A stretch of 11,182 nt of DNA, taken from JASFTV01 sp050050615. Lineage in GTDB: Bacteria; Desulfobacterota; DSM-4660; Desulfatiglandales; HGW-15. The stretch lies in contig JASFTV010000093.1 of the NCBI GenBank assembly GCA_050050615.1, forward strand, positions 1 to 11,182. Reading direction: 5' to 3'. Under the pieces are notes generated by a model. It had not been told where the DNA came from, did not search any database, and saw only the letters and a program-made list of their open reading frames with translations. The translations under genes and the position numbers were made by a program. Shown piece after piece: positions 5,530 to 11,182 of the stretch. Within the stretch, counting starts at the first letter, position 1. Each line of letters opens with the position of its first letter.

Positions 5530-7029
5530 ATGCTCGAACATATGATATCGGGCATTCAGTCCGGTCTCAACCTCGGGAATATGGGAGCCCTGACCTTCGG
5601 CGCCTTTGTAGGGATCGTCGTCGGCATCGTCCCGGGTATCGGCCCCATGGTCGGCATGGTGGTCCTCCTGCCTTTTACCTTTGCCCTGAGTCCGGAAAAG
5701 GCTCTCTCGCTGCTGCTGGGCATCTTTTGCGGCGGCTACTACGGCGGAGCCGTGCCGGCCGTCCTCATGCGCACACCCGGCGTGCCATCCTCCCTCGTGA
5801 CCAGCTTTGACGGTTTCCCCCTGACCCAGCGGGGAGAAGCGCAGAGAGGTCTTTCTGCTGCCCTCATTGGCTCTTTTGTCGGCGGCCTCATCAGCGTCTT
5901 CATCCTCATATTTCTCGCTCCCATTCTGGCGCATGTGGCCGCTTCTTTTGGGCCTCCCGAATACTTCTCGGCGGCGCTTTTCGGTGTGGTGCTCGTGGTG
6001 ATGGCTTACCGTGAACGCCTCTCACAGGGGCTCTTGCTCCTCGGGCTGGGGCTTTGGTTCTCTACCGTGGGTATTGATGGCCCGACGCTTTGCCCTCGGT
6101 TTTGTTTCGGGACGTTGTCCCTTCAAAACGGTCTGCATATCGTTCCCGTCTGCCTTGGACTCTTCGGCATCGGGCAGACCCTGATTCTCGTGGAAAAACA
6201 GATTTTGGAAAGCAAGGCCATGAGTCTTACCCGAAGGACCCTGGATTTCAGCAAGCTCATGGAAACCTTCCGCTATTGGAAAACCATGATAAAGTCCGGT
6301 GTGATCGGCACCTTTGTCGGGCTTCTTCCGGGGACAGGGTCCATTCTGGCCTCTTTCATGTCCTATGAGGCGGCTAAACGGACCTCGAAACACCCGGAAG
6401 AGTTCGGCAAGGGTACGCCGGAAGGCTGTTTGGCCTCAGAAGGGGGGAACAACGCCGTGCCAGCGGGCGCCATGATCCCCCTTCTGACCCTGGGTATTCC
6501 GGGCGATGCCTTAAGTGCCGTGTTGCTCGGTGTTTTCACCATCAATGGCATCTATCCGGGACCCCTGCTTCTTATCAAGGAGCCCGTTCTCATCAACACG
6601 CTCTACTTCTCCATGTTGCTCATCAACATCGTCGCTTTTTTGATGCTCGCGTTTTGGCTCAGACCCTTTGCCATGATCGTGCGGGTCAACAGCTCTATAC
6701 TGGCCATTGTGATCATGGTGATCTCTCTAGTCGGCATCTACGCGGTGAACACGCGCCTTTTCGATGCCATTGTAGCGATCGTCATGGGGGTTCTGGGATA
6801 CATCCTTCTCCGTCTCAAGTGGCCCATCGTAAATCTCGTTATGGGCGTTATCCTCGGAGAGATCCTGGAGCAGAGGCTCCGGGAGAGCCTTAGCCTGGGT
6901 GACGGGAGTCCCGTCATCTTTCTGACCCGGCCCGTTTCTGTCGGGCTGATCGTGGCCACCGCTTTGATCATCGCTATCCCTCTGATCATGGACAGGCGCC
7001 GGAGGAGTCGCTCCACAGCCGGATCGTAG
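5530..7029 (+). CDS. tctA: TTT transporter large membrane subunit TctA
   Basis: This is the 499-residue polytopic channel subunit of the TTT system, which drives ion-coupled uptake with TctB and the TctC receptor. The family signatures appear in both halves of the internally duplicated protein. The first half has GAFVGIVVGIVPGIGPMVG (24-42) with LLPFTF and YGGAVPAVLMRTPGVPSS (71-88). The second has GTFVGLLPGTGS (near 260-271), with EGGNNAVPAGAMIPLLTLGIPGD ending near 325. About ten to twelve hydrophobic helices are visible. The length and motifs are those of a full, intact family member. It begins three bases after tctB, with the G-rich end of tctB serving as ribosome site. The FAD oxidoreductase gene follows after 24 bases. 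Confidence 0.95.
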   Translation: MLEHMISGIQSGLNLGNMGALTFGAFVGIVVGIVPGIGPMVGMVVLLPFTFALSPEKALSLLLGIFCGGYYGGAVPAVLMRTPGVPSSLVTSFDGFPLTQRGEAQRGLSAALIGSFVGGLISVFILIFLAPILAHVAASFGPPEYFSAALFGVVLVVMAYRERLSQGLLLLGLGLWFSTVGIDGPTLCPRFCFGTLSLQNGLHIVPVCLGLFGIGQTLILVEKQILESKAMSLTRRTLDFSKLMETFRYWKTMIKSGVIGTFVGLLPGTGSILASFMSYEAAKRTSKHPEEFGKGTPEGCLASEGGNNAVPAGAMIPLLTLGIPGDALSAVLLGVFTINGIYPGPLLLIKEPVLINTLYFSMLLINIVAFLMLAFWLRPFAMIVRVNSSILAIVIMVISLVGIYAVNTRLFDAIVAIVMGVLGYILLRLKWPIVNLVMGVILGEILEQRLRESLSLGDGSPVIFLTRPVSVGLIVATALIIAIPLIMDRRRRSRSTAGS

Positions 7030-7053
7030 GGGTTGCTATCCTGGAGGTAAGAT

Positions 7054-8712
7054 ATGGAGAGCCGATCGACTTTCTTAACGGATTTTCTTATCATCGGAGG
7101 TGGTGCAGCCGGTTGCATGGCGGCTATTCGAGCCAAGGAGGTCAATCCCGACATAGAGGTGACTCTAATTGAGAAGGCGGAGATCTCCAGAAGCGGTGCG
7201 GCGGGTCGAGGCATGGACGCCCTAAACAACGTCGTCATTCCCGGTGTAAGTACGGTGGATGAGTACGTTGAGGCGGTGGAGATCGTTGCGGACGGCGCCT
7301 TTGACCCCACCATCAGCCGCGTCATTGGGGAGCGTTCCTTCGGAATCCTACAGCGCTTGGAGGCTTGGGGTCTGACGTTTCCGAGGGATCCTGACGGGAA
7401 CTATATTGTTAATCAGTTCCACCCGAAGGGACGGTTTCTGGTGGAGATGCGGGGCGAGCTCAAGAAAATCATTGCCGGAGAGGCGCTCAAGAGCGGAGCG
7501 AAGATATTCAATCGACACACCGCCCTCGACCTCATCAAGGAGAATGGGCGCGTTGCGGGCGCCATCGTTATGGACGTGGAGACAGGGGAGATTAAGACTT
7601 TTCTTGCCCCTGCCGTGCTTCTTGCCACGGGCGGGGCAGCCCGCATAGGGCTACCTAAAACAGGGTATCTTCACGGTACCTTTGATTGCCCGTGGTGCAA
7701 CGGTGAGGCGTACAAGCTGGGCTATGAAGCTGGCGCAAAACTGACCGGTTTCGAATATACGGCGGTATCGTCCATGACGCGCGATTTCAACGGTCCGGGC
7801 CAATCCACCTTTATTCGGCACGGTGCCTATCTCATCAACGGTCTGGGAGAGAGGTTCATGGAGAGATACGATCCCGAGAGGATGGAGCGGGCCCCGGGGG
7901 GCATACGCATGAAGGCCATGCGCGAGGAGATCAATGCGGGTCGTGGGCCGGTCGCCTTCTCTTTTTCCCATCTACGACCCGAGGTGATCAAAATCATCGA
8001 GGAAGGCATCTATGCGGCAGAGCGGCCCACCATGAGGGCGTACTTTGAGTGTAAGAATATTGCGTTGAGCGTATGCCCGGTTGAGGTTGTGGCCTGTGAG
8101 GTTTACCTTTGCGGTGGCCACGGTCTGGCCGGCCTGGTGGGAGACGCCTGGGGTGAAACGGACGTAGCCGGGCTTTTTGCAGCCGGCGATTGTTTGGCCA
8201 ATCCATATGGCTTTCTCCCCGGTGCCATGGTCATGGGAGAAGTTGTTGCGGAACGCGCAGCAGGACGTCAGGCTCAGCAGCCCACCGGACACGATGGAGA
8301 AGAGAGGCTAGCAAGACTGCGCAGCCTGATCCAAAGGCACGACAAAGGGCGTCTGGAGGTCCCGGTAAGGGATTTTGAATATAAGTTCCGAAGGCTGGTC
8401 AATGAATATGTCGAGCCGCCCAAGTCGGAGATGAAACTTCAGCGTTTCCTCACAGAGACGGAGCCCATGGCTCGAGACCAGGATGATCTGCCGGCAAAGG
8501 ATCCCCACGGTTTGATGAAGGTCTTTGAGGCGAAGGCGGGTCTTTTTTGCGCCCGCATGGCAGCGAAGGCGTCTTTGTTTCGTACGGAAAGCCGTTTCGG
8601 CCTCTACCATCAGCGGGTCGATTACCCGCACAAGGACAATGAGAGCTGGAAAACGCGGGTGCTTATTTCGCCAGGTCCGGATGGTCCTGTGATTGAAAAG
8701 GAGAATCCATGA
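7054..8712 (+). CDS. AprA-like FAD-dependent oxidoreductase (fumarate reductase / succinate dehydrogenase flavoprotein superfamily)
   Basis: This is a 552-residue cytoplasmic flavoprotein with no signal peptide. The N-terminal FAD-binding fold reads DFLIIGGGAAGCMAAIRA (10-27), with the acidic end of strand two in LIEKAE and the SRSGAAGRGMDALNN loop (45-59) near FAD. The second FAD contact is GLFAAGDC (373-380). TRDFNGPG (242-249, with R243) and CGGHG (353-357, with H356) resemble the substrate-site regions of AprA, adenylylsulfate reductase alpha. At 552 residues it is shorter than AprA (roughly 630-660). It probably reduces or oxidises the compound imported by TctABC, exchanging electrons through the ferredoxin encoded next. 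GGAGG (7041-7045) precedes the ATG by eight bases, and its stop overlaps the ferredoxin start in ATGA. APS reductase activity is unlikely given the absence of sulfate-reduction genes here. An enoate or 2-hydroxyacid-type substrate is possible but unproven. Confidence 0.85.
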   Translation: MESRSTFLTDFLIIGGGAAGCMAAIRAKEVNPDIEVTLIEKAEISRSGAAGRGMDALNNVVIPGVSTVDEYVEAVEIVADGAFDPTISRVIGERSFGILQRLEAWGLTFPRDPDGNYIVNQFHPKGRFLVEMRGELKKIIAGEALKSGAKIFNRHTALDLIKENGRVAGAIVMDVETGEIKTFLAPAVLLATGGAARIGLPKTGYLHGTFDCPWCNGEAYKLGYEAGAKLTGFEYTAVSSMTRDFNGPGQSTFIRHGAYLINGLGERFMERYDPERMERAPGGIRMKAMREEINAGRGPVAFSFSHLRPEVIKIIEEGIYAAERPTMRAYFECKNIALSVCPVEVVACEVYLCGGHGLAGLVGDAWGETDVAGLFAAGDCLANPYGFLPGAMVMGEVVAERAAGRQAQQPTGHDGEERLARLRSLIQRHDKGRLEVPVRDFEYKFRRLVNEYVEPPKSEMKLQRFLTETEPMARDQDDLPAKDPHGLMKVFEAKAGLFCARMAAKASLFRTESRFGLYHQRVDYPHKDNESWKTRVLISPGPDGPVIEKENP

Positions 8713-8906
8713 ACCTGAGCATTGATAGAGATTGCTGTACCCAGTGCGGCGCATGTGCCCAGTACTGTCCAGGCCATGTGCTCGCCATTGATGAAGCCGG
8801 TTGGCCCTACGAACGGTATCCCGACGACTGTTGGTATTGCGGCGTCTGCCAGGTGGAATGCCCGGAGAGATGCATCTCTGTTCTCTTTCCCTATTTGATC
8901 CGCTAG
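8709..8906 (+). CDS. AprB-like 2[4Fe-4S] ferredoxin, minimal electron-transfer subunit
   Basis: This is a 65-residue iron-sulfur protein with two complete cluster motifs: C10-x2-C13-x2-C16-x3-C20-P and C41-x2-C44-x2-C47-x3-C51-P. The second reads CWYCGVCQVECP. A Trp after the first Cys of this motif is also found in AprB, where Trp B48 lies on the electron path to FAD. W42 here sits at that place. The C-terminal tail by which AprB wraps around AprA is absent. It overlaps the flavoprotein gene by four bases (ATGA) with AGGAG in front, so the two are probably coupled and form an AB complex. The order is A then B, the reverse of the usual aprBA order. It is probably cytoplasmic. The outside electron partner is not encoded in the window. 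Confidence 0.88.
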   Translation: MNLSIDRDCCTQCGACAQYCPGHVLAIDEAGWPYERYPDDCWYCGVCQVECPERCISVLFPYLIR

Positions 8907-8938
8907 GGGTCAAACCTTAACTATTGACTATGATGGAA

Positions 8939-8976
8939 GAGGTTTCGCCATGGATCATTCCCTCAAAATGTGCCCG
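8939..8976 (+). repeat. Dispersed 38-bp repeat, copy 2
   Basis: It matches 2295-2332 in 31 of 38 positions, with an exact CCCTCAAAATGTGCCCG block at its 3' end (8960-8976). Like copy 1 it lies shortly after a stop codon, 33 bases behind the ferredoxin gene. The rest of the 8907-9122 gap shows no terminator or promoter I trust. Confidence 0.55.
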
Positions 8977-9122
8977 CCTTACTTCTAATAGGACACTGTT
9001 CGTTCTGTTAGGAGTCTCACATACCAAAAATCCTGCAAGGCATTTTAGGTTTTACATGGTATTCTGCATATCAATTTCACTGTGGATGACCTTTTCGCCG
9101 AAGGGGAAAGGAGGTGTTCGAT

Positions 9123-9464
9123 TTGCAAAAAAGACGAGTTATGACAGCTACCGTCTGGGGAACAGTCTTCGGGGGTCTCTGTATGTTGATACAGAAGTAT
9201 CAGCCAGGGGTGCCCTTTTGGCCTGTCAGTGTTTCCTCCCTGATCCACCACTCTGTCATGGGATTCACCATTGGAGTCAGTGGCCTGAGAATGCACTGGG
9301 CGCCCCATGGGCTCCTATGGGGATTTCTTTTTGGCGTGTTCTTCGCCATGGTCCTGGTGAATACTCCCCTTGGATTCTGGGGCCCATTCGGCACCATGAT
9401 CCTTTTTGGTTTCTTGATTGAAGTCATAACCACAAAGGGATTCAAGCTGAAAGCAGGGACTTGA
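9123..9464 (+). CDS. Small membrane protein of unknown function, TTG start
   Basis: This is a 113-residue hydrophobic protein with four likely helices (about 9-24, 32-50, 61-80 and 88-105 from the TTG). It has a short basic N-terminus (QKRRV) and a basic C-terminal tail (KGFKLKAGT). LIHHSVMGFTIGVSGLRMHW, followed by APHGLLWGF, carries several His at helix edges, a pattern I associate with an uncharacterised family. It is not assigned here. The start is inferred from AAAGGAGG (9107-9114), which lies eight bases before TTG 9123. The GTG at 9114 overlaps that site, and the ATG at 9141 is 26 bases away. It may be a separate unit from the redox operon (216-base gap). Confidence 0.65.
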   Translation: MQKRRVMTATVWGTVFGGLCMLIQKYQPGVPFWPVSVSSLIHHSVMGFTIGVSGLRMHWAPHGLLWGFLFGVFFAMVLVNTPLGFWGPFGTMILFGFLIEVITTKGFKLKAGT

Positions 9465-9616
9465 ACCGCTTTGACCATCATTTGCGGGCGGAGGAATATT
9501 GCGGATGGGCCATTCGAGACCCGGCCCCGGGCTTTGTGGATGATTCCATGACGCTGAAACACGAAGTAATACCAAGTTGCTTACAACCGGCTACTATCTT
9601 TAGGTGTCATTGCGAA

Positions 9617-9658
9617 CCCTTCGATACACTCAGAGCCTGCCCCGAGTCTGTCGAGGGG
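9617..9658. repeat. Nested CCCTTCGA...TCGAGGGG hairpin repeat
   Basis: CCCTTCGA (9617-9624) pairs with TCGAGGGG (9651-9658), seven of eight plus a G-T wobble, and an inner ACTC (9628-9631) pairs with GAGT (9644-9647). It resembles the widespread CCCTTCGACAAGCTCAGG-type bacterial repeat. It appears to sit inside the larger element, suggesting one repeat inserted into another. Confidence 0.5.
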
Positions 9659-9741
9659 ATAAACTCCGTGAAGCAATCTCAATGGGATAGGTTGCCACCC
9701 TTGTGCGCAGGCATGTCGCTTCACTCGCCTTCGCCAGGATG

Positions 9742-9761
9742 CCCCGTGCGGAAGCACGGGG
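9742..9761. repeat. Perfect 8-bp hairpin with GGAA loop inside the element
   Basis: CCCCGTGC, loop GGAA, GCACGGGG is a perfect stem with a GNRA-type tetraloop, extendable by two G-T pairs. It lies 44 bases before the Shine-Dalgarno of the next gene. No T-run follows in either direction, so it is not a normal terminator. Confidence 0.5.
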
Positions 9762-9813
9762 TGCTTCACTCCTCACAATGACAGGATGGCAACCTGGTAT
9801 AAGGAGAAATACC

Positions 9814-10818
9814 GTGAGGTGGAGCATTTTGATTTTTGGTGCGCTGCTGTTTTTTGGAGATGCGTTTGCTGCTAATTCGACCCCGGGCAATTTGCCAGAG
9901 GGAACAAACTTCGGTGATTCATTCACCCAGGAGGCGCAGAATGATCGCCCTCGTGCTTCATCGAGTGAGCCCATCCCTTCTTCTGAAGCAGGAAAGGATG
10001 AGAGCGATGGGGTCACCTTTTCTCTGGGCGACAAGTGGCGCGGCGTGATAAGCCCGGGCAGCCATCTTTACCCGGTCTATATCGCTAATCCGATCCGCCC
10101 CACCATGGCGATCAACAGGGTCATGGTCAGCGATTCGGAGATAGCGGAAGCCGGGGATACCCGCTACACGCTCCGGCTGGGGGGGCGCTTGAACTTTTTG
10201 CGGGTGCACCCTGTAGGCGAGCCCGGCCGGGGATTCCAGGTAGATGTTGAAGCGGCCTTTCTGGGTCAGTTCGACGCAGATCATTCGCTTGACAACATAG
10301 GCTGGGACGGTATATGGGGCCTGCTTCTCACTTGGGCAAACGGAGCGGGCTTGGCCGCAAAGCTGGCAACCCAGCACGATTCCAGTCACGTGGGCGATGA
10401 ATATGCCGAGCGTACGGGCAGAGAACGCATCAATTATACGCGTGCAGAGGTTGCTTTCGGATTGAGCCTTGCTTTCTTCAGCCACTGGCGGGTGTACGGG
10501 GAGGCGGCCTATGCCTACGACATGCGCAACGTGCAACTCCAGGCGCCTTGGCGCGTTGAGGGAGGCCTCGAATTTGAAGATGCCCATCGATTCTGGAAGG
10601 GACGGCTGGGTTACTACGCTGCAATCGATGTTACGGCTTATGAAGAGTCGGACTGGGAAAGAGACATCACCGTCCAGGCCGGACTCGTATTACCCGTTAC
10701 GGGTCTGGTCAGGACTTACAGGTTGGGCGTTGAATACAGGGATGGACGCTCTATCATCGGGGAGTTTTTCCAGGATGAGGAAACCCACTGGGCCCTCGGT
10801 TTGTGGGTGGACTGGTGA
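9814..10818 (+). CDS. DUF1207-type outer-membrane beta-barrel protein
   Basis: This is a 334-residue secreted protein. The signal peptide covers residues 1-19 (hydrophobic 4-15, cleavage at AFA-A). A Ser/Glu/Pro-rich stretch at about 20-62 follows, then a barrel-like region of alternating residues. Marker motifs of the DUF1207 family are visible: the Pro/Leu-rich opening (SPGSHLYPVYIANPIRP), a QFDADHSLDNIGWDG stretch, DSSHVGDEY (189-197), WRVYGEAAYAY and a final aromatic Trp after LGLWVD. The function of the family is unknown; the domain is typical of Gram-negative outer membranes. I chose GTG 9814 because AAGGAG (9801-9806) precedes it by seven bases and the signal peptide starts there. The frame runs back to an ATG at 9703 only through the repeat element. 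The gene is intact and apparently stands alone. Confidence 0.82.
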   Translation: MRWSILIFGALLFFGDAFAANSTPGNLPEGTNFGDSFTQEAQNDRPRASSSEPIPSSEAGKDESDGVTFSLGDKWRGVISPGSHLYPVYIANPIRPTMAINRVMVSDSEIAEAGDTRYTLRLGGRLNFLRVHPVGEPGRGFQVDVEAAFLGQFDADHSLDNIGWDGIWGLLLTWANGAGLAAKLATQHDSSHVGDEYAERTGRERINYTRAEVAFGLSLAFFSHWRVYGEAAYAYDMRNVQLQAPWRVEGGLEFEDAHRFWKGRLGYYAAIDVTAYEESDWERDITVQAGLVLPVTGLVRTYRLGVEYRDGRSIIGEFFQDEETHWALGLWVDW

Positions 10819-10887
10819 CGGACCCTCTCGAACTTTGCCCAGGCCAGGTCCTGATCCACCATCAAGGCATCATCTCCGCGCCGAGAC

Positions 10888-10920
10888 GGGATAGCGCAAA
10901 GCCTTCATTTTGCACTACCC
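10888..10920. other. Imperfect hairpin downstream of the outer-membrane protein gene
   Basis: GGG-A-TAGCGCAAA pairs with TTTGCACTA-CCC across an 8-base loop, with one mismatch and one bulged A. It lies 70 bases after the stop at 10818. There is no T-run, so a terminator role is only a weak possibility. Confidence 0.3.
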
Positions 10921-10942
10921 TCTACGCACGGCAAGGTGCCAA

Positions 10943-10959
10943 GGGGCATCCCTTCAAAA
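10943..10959 (+). repeat. Partial third copy of the dispersed repeat
   Basis: This 17-base stretch matches 2308-2324 in 16 of 17 positions (core GGGGCATCCC followed by TTCAAAA). Similarity fades beyond it on the right. Confidence 0.4.
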
Positions 10960-10982
10960 CGGTGAGTTCGCTTTGGGTTCAG

Positions 10983-11009
10983 CTTATCTTGACATATCAA
11001 CAAGATAAG
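10983..11009. other. Perfect inverted repeat CTTATCTTG-N9-CAAGATAAG
   Basis: A 9-bp perfect AT-rich inverted repeat encloses nine bases, which themselves contribute to a smaller TTGA-CATA-TCAA palindrome. It could be an operator for a gene to the right of the window or a weak hairpin. No gene in view explains it. Confidence 0.35.
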
Positions 11010-11182
11010 GGTACCCTGTCAAGGTCGCCCCATCCTTAAAGAAAGCTGCCATGAATTTGCAGGATACGACGAGCGAGGGCCGTCGGGGTTGGTCTCTCAG
11101 ATCCACAACTCAAATTTGCAAGGGACTCCTTTCACGCCCCCATAACATCAATAGGTGCCCCGGGCACAGAAGATCAAGGTTG

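Larger units (their letters stand above)
9567..9802. mobile_element. MITE-like composite repeat, about 236 bp
   Basis: This is a non-coding element with two nested pairs of inverted ends. The outer ends are TAATACCAAGTTGC (9567-9580) and GCAACCTGGTATAA (9789-9802), complementary in 12 of 14. The inner ends are TGTCATTGCGA (9605-9615) and TCACAATGACA (9773-9783), 10 of 11. Between them are two hairpins listed separately. There is no transposase gene. The right end touches the Shine-Dalgarno of the next gene. Element type is inferred from structure; the TGTCATTGCGA end is a pattern well known from interspersed repeats in anaerobic proteobacteria. Confidence 0.6.
10819..11182. other. Right-edge stretch without a gene
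   Basis: No convincing coding frame is present. The only longer frame (10803-11039) overlaps the end of the outer-membrane protein gene and has no recognisable content. The stretch holds two hairpins (10888-10920 and 10983-11009) and a fragment of the dispersed repeat (10943-10959). Confidence 0.5.

Noticed and set aside
5359..5934. 191-codon minus-strand frame opposite tctB/tctA
   Set aside because: It lies opposite two clearly recognised membrane protein genes, is rich in His, Asp, Glu and Gln as expected for an antisense shadow of hydrophobic codons, and has no domain.
8308..8913. 201-codon minus-strand frame opposite the flavoprotein end and ferredoxin
   Set aside because: It overlaps two genes with strong motifs and has low-complexity Arg-rich content; it is a shadow frame.
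9520..9531. CCCGGCCCCGGG palindrome behind the small membrane protein gene as a terminator
   Set aside because: The loop would be only two bases unless the stem shortens to three pairs, and no T-run follows.
9461..9781. 106-codon plus frame running into the repeat element
   Set aside because: About two thirds of it is the MITE-like repeat, it lacks a recognisable domain, and it ends at the inverted end of the element.
9605..9783. CRISPR array or tRNA-like structure suggested by repeated hairpins
   Set aside because: There are no regularly spaced direct repeats; the structure is explained by nested inverted ends of an interspersed repeat.
9958..10587. 209-codon minus-strand frame opposite the DUF1207 gene
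   Set aside because: The plus-strand gene has a signal peptide, family motifs and a ribosome site; the minus frame has none.

Overview
The window looks like a chromosomal segment of an anaerobic, probably Desulfobacterota-type (former deltaproteobacterial) organism. This is an inference. It rests on an AprBA-like flavoprotein/ferredoxin pair, FCD-type GntR regulators, a Mut7-C protein, a tripartite tricarboxylate transporter (TTT), and interspersed repeats with TGTCATTGCGA-type ends. No rRNA, tRNA, transposase or CRISPR array was seen.

Left part (1-3100): positions 1-369 hold no recognisable gene. A leftward GntR/FCD regulator (370-999) has a good promoter and a 15-bp palindrome in front of it. 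A roughly 600-bp gap follows, containing a decayed zinc-ribbon remnant (1391-1486). Next come a secreted zinc-dependent S1/P1-nuclease or phospholipase C-type protein (1601-2296) and an unusual Mut7-C protein (2410-2949) that lacks an expected acidic residue and the zinc ribbon.

Central part (3078-8906): this is the core of the window. A second GntR/FCD regulator (leftward) is divergent from a tight five-gene operon: tctC, tctB, tctA, an AprA/fumarate-reductase-like FAD oxidoreductase and a 65-residue AprB-like 2[4Fe-4S] ferredoxin. The junctions are an overlap of 1 nt, a gap of 3 nt, a gap of 24 nt and an overlap of 4 nt. The intergenic region has a clear sigma70-like promoter, a 16-bp palindrome just downstream of its -10, nested inverted repeats in front of the regulator gene, and a GC-rich leader hairpin. 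The simplest reading is an inducible system: the TTT system imports a carboxylate (or related anion), a cytoplasmic flavoprotein/ferredoxin complex reduces or oxidises it, and the divergent GntR protein senses it. The substrate cannot be read from the sequence.

Right part (8907-11182): a small four-helix membrane protein with a probable TTG start; a roughly 236-bp MITE-like composite repeat; and, directly against that repeat, a DUF1207-type outer-membrane beta-barrel protein with a GTG start. The last 364 bases hold only hairpins and a repeat fragment. Two small repeat families recur: a CCCTCAAAA-containing dispersed repeat (2295, 8939 and a partial copy at 10943), and ends of the MITE-like element (full at 9567-9802, a half-copy at 2967-3008).
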